Shown: in pieces, positions 19,738 to 30,559 of the stretch
How the letters are laid out: every line of letters begins with the position of its first letter
How positions within the stretch are numbered: the stretch's first letter is position 1
NCBI GenBank assembly: GCA_013368375.1
Contig: JAACJP010000019.1
Location: 124,001-188,000, forward strand
DNA: 64,000 nt
Source: Tricholomella constricta
Taxonomy: Eukaryota > Basidiomycota > Agaricomycetes > Agaricales > Lyophyllaceae
Direction of reading: 5' to 3'
Made by a program: the position numbers and the translations under genes
The notes under the pieces: generated by a model
Told to the model about the DNA's origin: nothing
Database searches by the model: none
The model's input: only the letters and a program-made list of their open reading frames with translations

Positions 19738-20144
19738 CGAGCATTGACTCGTCGAGTATCCCAGCAGAATCAACTAGAAATCCTTTGACAATAGCCGCAT
19801 TACCGAAGATAAAGACGATGCAGTCCACAGAGCAGGCGAGGAAGGATATTAGAGTCAGCCCCAAGATTGCCTGGGTGGCTCGGGATGCAAGGCCGCGTTG
19901 TCTGCAAAAAAGTAGATCAATAAAGGGTTCATGCGTCGAAATGCAGGCACCTACAATAACGTAAACGTAAAGAAGGAAAAAAGCATAATAAACATTCCTA
20001 TACAGCCCCACATGAGAATAATTGTGATGGTTGAGAAAAGAGGTTTGGCATACCGTAAAGCAGAACAACCACAGCGAGGTTAGTGAGGTTTTCCAGAATC
20101 ACGACACCGATGTGCTGGAGAAGGGCACGTTCATCGGGCGACAT
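19738..20144 (-). pseudogene. Serpentine membrane protein gene copy 1, 5' part
   Basis: It starts with ATG at 20144 (MSPDERALLQHIGVVILENL), followed by an intron, the short exon 2 (MFIMLFSFFTFTL), a second intron, and the first part of exon 3 (QRGLASRATQAILGLTLISF, SAGILDESMLAR). Exon 3 is cut where element C begins. The residues before the cut align without gaps to copy 2. Together with 13072-14092 it forms one eight-exon gene. Confidence 0.8.
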
Positions 20145-20829
20145 GATACAAAGAACGTTGGAGAAACAACTACATTCCGCATAATTCAACCGGTGTATAT
20201 AAGCGAAACTTGAAGCTGTGTGAGTTTCAAGGAGCTTGCGACATGCGATGGATGAGATTGGATCGAATTACATGTAACGACTGCCTTCACCAATGAAAGC
20301 GATTTTAAGAATGGAACCCACATTACAAATCAGTATGGATGGATGGTTGCCCATTGCCCGTTTCATGGCACCCGCAATGTGTCTAAAAAAATCACATCAC
20401 ACCGACATCTCCTGCTTTAGATACATAGAGCTCATTCCATTTGACCGGGCGCACAGATATCGGAACTGGTATAATAGCTGATGAGCGCATTTTGGTCTCT
20501 TTGATCCCGCGTGCAAGGAAAAGGCACACGACAGCGAATGCACGATAATAGTACACGCTGCTTAGGCGAGACATCCCCATGCCCACTTCCATTCCGGTAC
20601 CACACATCAACTTGTCAGGCTCCAATTACCAACACAACGCGCATGACTCGATCTCGCTGACCTTCTGATACGTTTCGGGGTCGGTCTGCAGCCACGTACC
20701 GCGTCAGCGTGAGTGAACATCATCACGATTCGAATACGAGAAGAAAAGAGCAATAATAAAAGCTCTCTCCTTATCCATCAACACCCCTTCAAACCCAAGC
20801 CGAAACCTAGACTCACGCCTACCACCGCA
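20145..20829. other. Duplicated intergenic DNA, upstream of copy 1
   Basis: No gene was recognised. Much of it matches 29804-30559 (e.g. GTGTATATAAGCGAAACTTG near 20193 and 29851), so the segmental duplication runs through the promoter of the membrane protein gene. A TTATATA-like box lies on the minus strand about 50 bp before the ATG. Confidence 0.6.
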
Positions 20830-22010
20830 CTACCTCCTTGTGAAAGTCACATACGGCAACGCGCCCTCGACAGGGTCCTCAAACGCAGGGTGCACGGGTG
20901 TGCTCGGGCGCGTCACAACCTCCACCTGCACCCCAGCCTCCCCAGTCTCCGTGCGCATACCGGAGGCCCCGTCGCTGCCATCGCCACCATCCTCCCGCCT
21001 CGGCTTCACGCAGAGCACGCACCGCGTCCCGGCGCTTGTCGGGATCCATTGTGTCGGCGTCCCCGCAGTGGTCATCCAGCTCGTCATAGGCGGGCCCCAG
21101 CCCGGCCAGGGCACGTGGTGGGGTGGTCTTAAGGGTGCGGAGGAAGACGCTGGGGTGATCGAAACGTTCGTGTCCGCATTTGCATTCGCGTCGCCGCCTT
21201 GACCGCCCTGGTCTTGGGACATTGCTTCGTCGGAGCTTTGCTCTCTCTCTCCCTTCGCCCCTTCGCCTCCCGCCGCCCCATGGAGGCCAACCATGTCTTC
21301 GCCTTCACCCGCAACCGCATCCTCACCACCCTCACCTCCACCCTCTCCCTCTCCCTCAGCATCAACATCCACCGCATGCGAATCCACCACCAACGCCCGC
21401 CCCACCTCATAGCACCCCGAAGCCCACCCGCCCCAGCGCCCTCCGTACGACCCTCAACACGTGCCCCGGGGCACAACCATCACCAGCCGCTGCCGCCGTC
21501 GCGCGTCCCTCCCGGTATCGATTTGTAGCCGAGCACCACAAGCCGTACACGCGCTGTCAGGAGGACCAGGGCCTCCTCCGGCGTCATCGTAAAGGCCGGT
21601 GCAGGGGGCGACGCGGTGGTGCTGGGGAACGGCTCACCGCGTCTAGCGAGCATGGCGAAGACCTACCCGTACCCGGGGGCGAGCGGGGGCAGCGCGAGCG
21701 TGACGTGGGGGTGCGGTGCGTTGGCTCATCTACGTCTGCGGGGATGGCCCAGATGTCGAGGGCAGCGGTGCAAGTGTTTGGGAGGAGAAGGATCCTGTGG
21801 GGGAGAGAGGTGGGGTGGAGTAGGTAGTCGGTTTTGGTTAGTTGGATTGCATCTCGGGTCGCGAGGGGAGCGCACCATTGTGAGGGAGCCGGTCTTGCCA
21901 TTCGAAGATGTAGAACCGGTCGCGGAGCTGGAGGGGGTTGAGGAAGTGGGTGGTGACAAGGGCGAGGTGGATGCCGATGATCTTGATGCTGATGGAGGGG
22001 CGGGGTCAGT
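20830..22010 (-). pseudogene. Propeller-type (F-box family) protein relic, copy 1
   Basis: Translated parts in changing frames resemble the C-terminal repeat region of agaricomycete F-box/propeller proteins: GIHLALVTTHFLNPLQLRD and FYIFEWQDRLPHNGAL (about 21975-21870), DYLLHPTSLPHRILLLPNT and CTAALDIWAIPADV (about 21830-21730), and at the C-terminus FEDPVEGALPYVTFTRR followed by a stop near 20838. Introns may explain some frame changes, but the middle (acidic, Gly-rich, 20900-21450) is low complexity and does not join cleanly. The N-terminal F-box was not found. A second copy is at 30560-31770 and a third short fragment at 27711-27850. Family call is by recollection of motif style, so moderate. 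Confidence 0.5.
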
Positions 22011-24902
22011 AGCACTCGCTCAAGAAGAGCACGTTGCTACGGTCACGAATACAACTCTACACGAGCCTAGTGGAACTTCCGACCAGTCTAAGTCCCCAGT
22101 CATCTCCCAAAGCAGCCTGGCGATATGGCTACTATAAGTTTACTACTAACACCCATTTGCGTGATTGTCCATGAGGCCGGGTTGAGGGATTTGTGCCCGG
22201 CGCAAGCTGCAGTCATCCAAGCTTGTAACTCCCGTGCCGTCTCAGTTGGACACGGCGAGGACAATCCCGGTGAGGGGCTGCTTCGTGCAGCAAGGTACAT
22301 GTACGATAAGCAGTATTCCAAATGGCAGACTCTGGACAGAAAATGAGAAAGGAGGTGGCACAAATATGAGTTTGTAAGGGTTAGCGTACTAGGGGTGTGA
22401 TCCGTTCGGCGACTTGATGGGGCGCTGGAAACCAAAGGCGAGGGGGGGGACGATGTAGGGAGGGCAAATGATTACAAGGAAGCATTCAGTATCCTGTCGG
22501 GCTCGAACTCAAACTCGCACTCACACTTGTGTGGTCTACGGACGAAGGACTTTACGAAGGCAGCGTGGTGGACAATTTCGACCGTCTTAACGAAACGAGT
22601 TAGTGGGGTGACAGGCGGAAGCAGCGATAATATTCTGGGCAGGGCGATCGAGGAGACAGATCAACCTGCGGCTCTCGCTGTATGTGGTTCTTCGTCGGAT
22701 TACATGGGTGAATGTCTGTGAAACAGTCTTCTGCAAACACCAACGAGGGGCCTCCCTAATGACAATGATGCCAGTCCGGCGTTCAACGTTCAACGTTCAA
22801 CGTTCAACGTTCAAACGTTCAGCGATGAGTTGGAGGCTGAGAGTTTGGGCCAACGATAAGCGATATTATGTCAATGTCGGAATGCTTTGAGCGCTAGAAG
22901 GAATGCGTCGGCGTCATGATGTGCTTATGTGTGCAGTCCGGTGTGCGGTCGCCAGGCTCCAGCGCAAGAAATCAGGATGTCTTGAGACCGAGGGCGAGAC
23001 AGACTTTTCGAGAAATGCAATTCTGGGCTGAGATCAATCCGTGGAAAAGAAATCGACCACACTGTGCGGCGCCGTGCGGCCAGCAGTACCAAACATCATT
23101 CATTGAATTTGGCCCGATCACCACAATTCTGAACGCTTGGCGCCTCTGCGCGCGAGCTCTGCGGCTGCCGTTGTCGCAGATACCTGGATTCAGCCACCAA
23201 CTGGCGAAGATACCGATGGAACAAATACAGGAGGCTCGACCCAGGAGATCGCACGCCGCGGCCACCACGAGTGGGATCTTGTTTTCAACCTGAGTGCGTC
23301 AGCATTCACCTTACCCTTTTCCTCTCGCTATTTTCCTTTCTCAGGGCCCTTAACGTTCATGCTCACAGTCCGCTCCCGTCAACACCTTCCGCAGGAACAT
23401 CTCCGTTCCCGTTACCGCAAAGTTTCATGTCGTGGAGCGCACCGTTGCCCAGATGCTCGATCGTGGACGCAGTGATGTCCGCTGAAGGATATTCTATAAC
23501 CCTGCCCTCCTCAACGGGCTCCCCTCGTCCTCCCTTCCCTCTCCTCCCCCGGCCATCAGAGCTCCCACACCACCCTCAGCACCACCAACCCCTCAAGATG
23601 ACGAAAACTTGCCACATTCGCCCGCATCCATACTCGCACTCATGCAAATCAACCCCCCTTCGTCTCCGAATACCTCGCTTTCGTCTGTGCCAAACGCACT
23701 GGCACGTCTTCGAGCGCAATTAAAGGACACCTCCGTAAGATTCTCCACCGCAGCCCGCGTATTTGCAGGTTTCTGCGCTGCGGCACCTTATGGGCGCGGG
23801 CGAGGGCGAGGGCCAATGCGAATGCGGGGTGGGCAAGCAAGAGCCCCAATGGGAGTGGGTAGACGAGTAATTCGGATCTGCGAGGAGGCACGGGGAGGCC
23901 CGGGTGCGTTTATCCTCCCTTTCGTTTCTCTCTCTCACCCACCCACTTGCCATCTATTAACGATTTTGCCGAGCAGTGCCCAGCCACCCGCCGCGGGTCC
24001 CGATTGTAAGGGCTGATATCTTCGTATGATTGCCAGATATTCAGGAAGTTAGAACACTCCCAGTCGCGCAGCGACACTGTCCACAGTGGGATTGAAGGAC
24101 CCGAAGCTCACACGAAGGCGGAAACGATCAAGTTGGTGATCATGACAAAACCTTTTGTTTTATCATGATCAGTGTAAGCGTTACTCTCATTCTTCGAGCT
24201 CAAGGTTATATATCTATCAATGGAAATCTAATGTCACTCTCGAAGAGCCGCTCGCCCTCCGCACGCTATGCCCCACCACCGCAAAGGAGAAGAAAACTGC
24301 TGAGGCCTCCGGAGGTACGTACATTTCGTCACTCCCTCTCGAATTAAAACACGTCTACTGACTCTGCCGAACAAACGTACAGGAAACTGCAAATGGGTGC
24401 TTTACCTCCAGCCCATGCTCCTCGCAGGTCAAGCATTCCTCCAGAAGCGCAACACCACGAGCGTACCGCTCTACCTCCTCGCGACGGGAGGGATGCGCGA
24501 GGGGATGTCGACGAAGACGCGCAGTTCGAGATCCTCCAGGCCGCACACAGAGTCATGCACACCCTTCGACGACGAACGTACGACGTGAGGCGGTGGGATA
24601 CGACCGCGCCCGTGAACCCCGGGCACGTGGAGGGGCTGTCTGGGTGGGTTGCGCGAAACTATGGTTGTGGTGTGGAAGAGCAAATCAGTGGGCTGCTCGA
24701 GCTCGGCAGGGCGTCTATGCAGATTGCGTATGAGGTTCCAGATGCACGCAAGTCAAGCAGGAGCGAGCGGATTCGTTTGTGGCATAGGGTGTATGCGCAA
24801 AGCTGGGACGGGTTTGGCCGGACTCGACGCAGAGGGGATGGTGTGAATGGGACGGGGGGCCATCTATTATCCGTATTTGCCCCGTGTGGAAGTTGGGGTC
24901 AG
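22011..24902. other. Gene-poor stretch, no gene recognised
   Basis: Several open frames of 60-226 codons occur on both strands (e.g. 23609-24016 plus, 24393-25073 plus) but none shows a domain, and overlapping frames on the opposite strand are equally open, as expected in GC-rich DNA. A short heptamer repeat lies at 22780-22822. Confidence 0.5.
22780..22822. repeat. Heptamer microsatellite (CGTTCAA)n
   Basis: Five to six near-perfect tandem copies of CGTTCAA, the last ones interrupted by an extra A. No spacer-repeat alternation. Confidence 0.85.
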
Positions 24903-25640
24903 CTATGGATGGGAGTAATCGCACGACGGCGATTTCTCGACCTGCCCCGCCTTGGCGAAGGGTTTATTGAAGGACGGTCTGAAGAACCTCGTATCACATC
25001 CTTCAGTAAGCATTTCTCTGGTGTATCGAATGCAGCAACTGGGGGGAGAGGGTGGTGGGCGGCAGGGAGGTGATGGAAGGAGCCTTCGTAGAGGGTTTCG
25101 AGAGAAAGTCAGGACAGCGAACTCGTTGCCCAGGGTCTCTGACTGGTACAGGAACTGGCCTTGGGGGACGCCGATGGGCCAAGTAGAGGTCTGAGACGGT
25201 GAGACTGCGGAAGGAGGGTTGAAGAGGAGATCAGGGATGAGCGCTGATGCGCTGATGAGCGGGGGCACCTGGGGCAAAGGAGCGAGACATGTCAGCAGGG
25301 GATGGATAAGGCTGCTTTTCGTTGGGCTTGGGCTGTCGTTCGCCGTGGCACAGATGTCCGATGTCCCTTTTGATGCTGAAGACGATCGGCGGTCAGTGAC
25401 TCGATTGATGCTGTGAAAACAGGACACACCAGCTTTGGAATGGTCGGCCCTTGTCGCAAGGTATATGGCTGCGCTTGCAGTACAAGCAGGCATTTTTAAC
25501 TTTGCGCCGATGCCGAAGCAGAAACGCCGCTCGGTTGGTGGGCTCAGCGTACGAGTCGAAGGTTAACAAGAGGGGGGTCGCAGCAGGAAGATGCGGCGCA
25601 GGAAGACGACGGCGACCACGACCACGATGGACGACGACGA
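24903..25640 (-). pseudogene. Zn2Cys6 transcription factor relic
   Basis: Near 25520-25440 the minus strand encodes RRKVKNACLYCKRSHIPCDK followed by GRPFQSWC. The first three cysteines of a fungal Zn2Cys6 binuclear cluster (CxxC, then C after six residues) are in place with the usual basic flank. The fourth position is Phe and the fifth Trp, so the cluster could not bind zinc normally. Downstream frames (25493-24903) include GQFLYQSETLGNEFAVLTF, which resembles part of the PAS-containing gluconeogenesis regulators of this class, but reading requires frame changes. I regard it as a decayed gene. It sits among other relics, with no intact neighbour on this strand. Confidence 0.5.
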
Positions 25641-26741
25641 CGACGGCGATGTCATGACCCCAAGTCCTGCTTACAAAGATCAAGATTGCGCTCTATTCGG
25701 TCGTTTGCCAATCTTATTCTCATCTCGTCCGAATGTCCCATCGTTCGATGAGCTCTTTTCCATGCCGATGCAGATTTAAAGTAGTAAAGTGCGTTGCGAC
25801 ACCCCACACACTGTCCAAGGGTCTAATCACCAACAAGCTCGACCGCGCACCCTGCCGCCGCTCCTTACCTCCACCATAGCGTACAGCGCAGGAAACTCAG
25901 GAGCGCAAACGCCTCCTCCCTCCGCGTGCCGCGCCCCACCACACGCGTTCAATGAACAACACATCAAACAACTCCTTTTTACCCCCTAGGCTTCTTCCCA
26001 TCCCCCGCCGTCTCGAAGCGCCAGCGTCAGCGCACCCGTCCGCAGTTGCCTTGGGGCAACAGCACCGCCGTCCAGCTCTAGAATAGACAGTCAATTCAGT
26101 TCAGCGGGGAGCCCACCAATCCAACTCAGCGGCATCACATCGCACGGAGCTCATCAACCCACTCGCGGGACCAGCACTAATCACCCTGGGGAGGGATGAT
26201 GCGGGATAGAACGCACGGCATGCTCTGGTTTGCGCGTCTGCGAGGAGGCTGGATCGGGGGGTTTTTGGGGCGGCGGACTTGCGATGCCGTTGCTCACCAG
26301 CGACCAGCGGACAGCAGAACATGTGTAGAACCGAGATTGGAAGACGCACAAGCATGTCCCCTCGGCCGCCTGCTGCGCTCCCAAAAGCCTCGTCGAGACG
26401 TCATCCTCGCCGATGCGCGTGCGGATCTTCCTTCAATAGTCACTGTGGTGACAGTGCTTGGGTGATCTGGTGGAGCGAGAAGAATGGCGGCTGGAGGGCA
26501 TCGACAACGGCGAGTAGACCCGTCCCGGCGCTGTGGAGGACGACAACGAGCAACTGACGGAAACAGAAATCAGACCACGCATCCTCCACGTGGCAACGTA
26601 CGGCCTGCCCAAGCCAACACGCTGTCGTTGCATGAAGGGTTCAGCGCCTGCAGCGCACCCGTTCAACTGCGCGGCATCCTCGTTGTCGTCGCCTTCTTCG
26701 TCCCCGCCGCCCTCGTTGCTCCGCCCGCTCCTTCTCCCACC
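25641..26741. other. No gene recognised
   Basis: GC-rich DNA with short open frames on both strands, without motifs. It may contain the former promoter of the G-alpha relic that begins at 26742. Confidence 0.45.
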
Positions 26742-27460
26742 ACGGGCGGCTGCGTATCCACTGCTGAACGCGTTGCTAAAGCAAAGTCCGAGCTCATCGA
26801 CAAACAGACCGAGAAAGATAGCAAAAAGTACAAAAGAGAGTGCAAGGTTCTGCTGCTGGGTGCGTACCGTGACCACTCCTACCATCCTTTTCCACCTTTC
26901 CTCCCTCTTCCTTCCTTTCTTTCTTTCCTTTGCGTTCCTTTCACATCTCCCACTGACCCCATCAACCTCACACAGGCTCCGGCGAATCAGCATCGTAAAA
27001 CAAATGAAGATAATCCACCAAGGCGGCTTCTCCAATGCCGAGCTCGCAGAATATCGGCCCATCGTGTACAAGAACATCCTGGACTCTGCCCACGCCGTCC
27101 TCCTCTACATGCGCATGAGCTGCCTCGCGTCCTCGCCGAGAAGATCCTCGACTACAAGCTCGATTCTTCCGTCCCGGGCAACCCGTACAAGTTCTCACCG
27201 CAGATCGCGGACGCCGTACATCAGGTCTGGAAAGACGGGGTTGTATGGAAGGTTATGGAGGAGCGTTCGAGCGAGTTTTATCTTATCTCATGGATAGTGC
27301 AGGCTAGTAAGTCGCGTCTATTCTATTCTATTATTTTTCCTTTTTTGCGAAACGGGCGCTTGATGAAACTCTGCTCGCTAGCTTTTTCAGCGAGATGCTG
27401 CGCATAGGCACACTGGGGGTACCTCCCAAGCAAGACGGACGTGGCACACTATCGTACGTC
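26742..27460 (+). pseudogene. Heterotrimeric G-protein alpha subunit pseudogene
   Basis: Exon 1 (26742-26859) encodes GGCVSTAERVAKAKSELIDK and KYKRECKVLLLG, the myristoylated N-terminus and lead-in to the P-loop, but its expected ATG reads ACG. A 116-bp GT-AG intron (26860-26975) splits the glycine codon. Exon 2 resumes with GSGES at 26976, but the next 12 bases expected for Gly-Lys-Ser-Thr are reduced to two (26990-26991), a net 10-bp loss that removes the GTP-binding P-loop core and shifts frame; IVKQMKIIHQGGFSNAELAE follows. Another frame change occurs after VLLYMRM, then RVLAEKILDYKLDSS and FSPQIADAVHQVWKDG. The last recognisable part is FFSEMLRIGTLG near 27385-27420. The rest of the protein (switch regions, NKXD) is missing. 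Clearly dead. Confidence 0.88.
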
Positions 27461-27770
27461 CCCTTCCCCCCTAACAGTAAGCCCCAATCCCGTGGCACCC
27501 AGCTAACTGACCCCCTTCCAGAATCCGCATATTTACACCAAGTACAAACCTAAGCCCAAGCCCAGACCTATTCCTGCTACCGCGACACTCCTTGTGTCCC
27601 AAGCAAGACGGACGTGGCACACTATCGTACGTCCCCTTCCCCCCTAATAGTAGGCCCCAATCCCGTGGCACCCAGCTAACTGACCCCCTTCCAGAATCTG
27701 CATATTTACACCAAGTACAAACCTAAGCCCAAGCCCACACCTATTCCTGCTACCGCGACACTCCTTGTGA
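27425..27770. repeat. 173-bp tandem duplication
   Basis: Two near-identical units (about 27425-27597 and 27598-27770) start with CCCAAGCAAGACGGACG and differ at a few bases. Each contains an intron-like segment (GTACGTCCCC to CCCTTCCAG, with a CTAAC branch-like motif). The unit joins the last part of the G-alpha relic to DNA that resembles the 3' end of the propeller gene. Confidence 0.9.
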
Positions 27771-27850
27771 ACGACACGTACGGCAACGCGCTCTCGACGG
27801 GATCCTCGAACGCTGAGTGCACGAGCGTGCTCGGGCACATCATGATCCCC
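27711..27850 (-). pseudogene. Third fragment of the propeller-type protein (3' end)
   Basis: On the minus strand this encodes a C-terminus like STLVHSAFEDPVESALPYV, matching the ends of the relics at 20830-22010 and 30560-31770. Only about 140 bp are present. Its upstream flank is the 173-bp tandem duplication. Confidence 0.65.
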
Positions 27851-28307
27851 CACATCCCGCTTCTCCGAATCGATGCGACATGACAGAGGATGGGAGTTGA
27901 GTGCTGAGTACGTGCTGGGGCACGATTGACACGGCCCTCACAAGGCCACAGCATTTCGGTGACTGAAGGTATCTCTGGCACTGAAAACGGGCGGTGCTCT
28001 TGCAATGTCGCCGCATGCTCTCGTAATTTGTTAATGTGTACCTTTCAAAGCTGAATTGACTTGCATGTAGAGATTTGGCAAGAATATATGGAAGGATCGT
28101 CGCGCCTTGCGGTGCATATTTTTTGTGACGGCAACCTTTGTCCTTGGTATCCTTTTTTTTCCATGCCCTCATCTTCATGTCCATCCCCTTACCCTATGAA
28201 CGGAAGTACCCTTCCTGCCGCATTACTGTGACGTGAACATAAATTCTCAGACCACCCGACATGATGGGAAACTCTAGTGTATTCCCCTTCCTGTACTATC
28301 ATTTGCT
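27851..28307. other. Intergenic, no gene recognised
   Basis: Nothing recognisable; it separates the relic cluster from the 3' end of the intact membrane protein gene. Confidence 0.5.
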
Positions 28308-29803
28308 CTAATCTGACCGATGTCGGCTCGTGGCCGAAACCTTTCCAGAAGGGCCTCCATCTGCATTGGCCTCCTTGGGTACGCATGCAGCGGCAGATGA
28401 TACATCTGTTTTGCCATCAAGGGGGTTCACCGCAACTGATAGATGCTCGGGGGATGCAGGGCGCGCAGGCGAAAATTCGATATCCTGTACAGTTTGAATC
28501 CCAATTTGAGTACCGAATCCAAATGTTTCCACAGTGGAGCGTCGCAGGCTGACAAGCACAATGACAATGGAAGGATACATTCCCTGTGGGAAATGTTCAG
28601 CTGATCTCGAACGAGATGCGAGGCAGGGATACCGAGCACGCACAGTCACAGAATCCAGAAGATCCAGAACAATCAGACCGACTACCCAGATAGACGAATT
28701 CGGACGTAAAGGAACAAACTCTATCACTACCGATATAACCTGGGCATTTGTGTCAGAGATGGATGGAGGTGGCTAGACGTGATAATCGTACCTGGAGAGC
28801 GCAATAAGCCAACCCTGTATCAACAAGAACTATCAGGATTTTCTGAGCGGAGGATGTGGAGTTCTGCTTGATTCCCATCCGTCTAAGAAATCGGAGATGG
28901 CCCCTGCTGACGTTGAGCGAATGCATAGAGATCATAGGGAAAGCTATTCACATACCACAATTTATAAAAAATTAAACCTGTGGCTACGACATTCGTTGCC
29001 AGCGAAAGCGTTAGGGATGCCACATTTATATCATCCAAAATAGGATCCACCCCGAGAACTTGGACACCCTTGACTATGAGTGCAAAACATGTGATGGTCG
29101 CTCCTGTAAAGGTCAGAAAGTCAATGAGAAAATTAGACTCCACTTTTAGAAGCCTTCGAGGACTCGACGCACCAATGGTACCAAGCAGGAGAGCACATGG
29201 AATGAGCATAATCCATTGCTTGTCCGGATACAGAACCCAGGCTCTCCATATCACAACACCATCACTCAAAATTGGCTGAAAAGTGTCAACATCAGGTCCA
29301 ATGGTGCACTCTCAACATCAGGAAATATACGCACCAGCACCATCGGAGCCGCGGTTACAACAGTGTTGATTAAGATAATTCTTTTGTGCACCCTTGCGAG
29401 TATTGACTCGTCGACTATCCCAGCAGAATCAACTAGAACTCCTTTGACACCAATCACATTAGCTATGATAAGCGAGATGCAGTTCACAGAGGAGGCGAGG
29501 AAGGCTATTGAAGTCAGACCCAACATTGCCTGGGTGGATCGGGATGCAAGCCCGCGTTGTCTGCAAAAAATAGATCAAATAAAGGGTTCATGCGTCAAAA
29601 TGCAGGCACCTACAGTAACGTAAATGTACCGAAGGAAAAAAGCACAATAAACATTCCTTTGCAGCCCACATGAGAATAATTGTGGATGGTTGGGAAAAAA
29701 TGTTTGGCGTACCATAAAGCAGAACAGCCGAAGTGAGATTAGCAAGGTTGTGCAGCGTCGCGACACCGACGTGCTGGAGAAGGGCGCGTTCATCGGGCGA
29801 CAT
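28308..29803 (-). CDS. Serpentine (about seven-span) membrane protein, copy 2, eight exons
   Basis: ATG at 29803. Exons on the minus strand: 29803-29713, 29656-29614, 29560-29335, 29275-29173, 29103-28956, 28903-28792, 28739-28644 and 28583-28308. All introns are GT-AG, about 46-69 bp, and phases join into 1095 bp (364 residues) without a stop. Hydrophobic segments include LTSAVLLYGMFIVLFSFGTF, AMLGLTSIAFLASSVN, IILINTVVTAAPMVL, IMLIPCALLLGTI, LSLATNVVATGLIFY, ILIVLVDTGLAYCAL and SIVIVLVSL. The motif VVIWRAWVLYPDKQW is typical of a large agaricomycete family of unknown function. A TTATATA box lies about 50 bp upstream (29854-29860). It is the surviving paralogue of the gene that element C broke; ligand and role are unknown. 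Confidence 0.85.
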
Positions 29804-30559
29804 GATACAAGAATGGTGAAGAAACAACTACATTCCACATAATTCAACCGGTGTATATAAGCGAAACTTGAAGCTGTGTGAGATTCAAGGTGCTTGCGAT
29901 GTGTGATGATGAAATTGGATCGAATTATCTGTAACGACTGCCTTCACCAGTGAAAGCGATTTTAAGAATGGAAGCCACAGCACCAATCAGCAAAATATCA
30001 CTCACGTATATTTAGAACCAAATCTTCAGGTGTCCTCGAAGATCGCTTGCAGATCTGATGGATGGATGGAAAAAATCACACCACACTGGCTTCAGATACG
30101 TAGAGCTCATTATTCCACTTGACGGGGTGCACAGATATCTGAACTGGAATAATAGCTGACGAGTGCGTACTTGGCCCGTTCGATCCCGCGTGCAAGGCAA
30201 AGGCACACGTCGGCGAACGCACGACAATAGGACACGCTGCATAGGCACGGCATCCTCATCCTTACCGTAAGTTTCATTCCTGTACCACGCATCAGCTCGT
30301 CAGGCCCCAATCACCAACGGAGCAGGCGAAACAGCATTGATTAGGTTCAATACCATCATGCACCGCTGGTGTCCGTCCAGGTCCCAATGCGCATGACCTG
30401 ATGTGTTTCGGGGTCCCACATCAGCATGTGTGTACATCATCATGATTCGGATACGAACAAAAAAAGAGACAAAGATGAAGGAAAGAGAAGCTTACCCACA
30501 CGCCTATTCTCATCCATCAACACAGCCTCAAACCCAGGCCAGAAACAGACCCACGCCTG
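29804..30559. other. Duplicated intergenic DNA, upstream of copy 2
   Basis: Matches 20145-20829 with substitutions and small indels. Holds the likely promoter of the membrane protein gene; no other gene recognised. Confidence 0.6.

Noticed and set aside
20830..21405. Long Gly/Glu-rich open frame as a real protein by itself
   Set aside because: Low-complexity GC-rich DNA keeps several frames open on both strands; the duplicate at 30.5-31.8 kb does not preserve one continuous frame.
22780..22822. Short direct repeats as a possible CRISPR array
   Set aside because: Repeats are contiguous heptamers without spacers, and the organism is a fungus.
24393..25073. 226-codon plus-strand frame
   Set aside because: No domain, no conserved counterpart, and it overlaps the Zn2Cys6 relic on the other strand.
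26433..27077. 214-codon minus-strand frame
   Set aside because: It is antisense to the G-alpha relic and its intron; no motif of its own.
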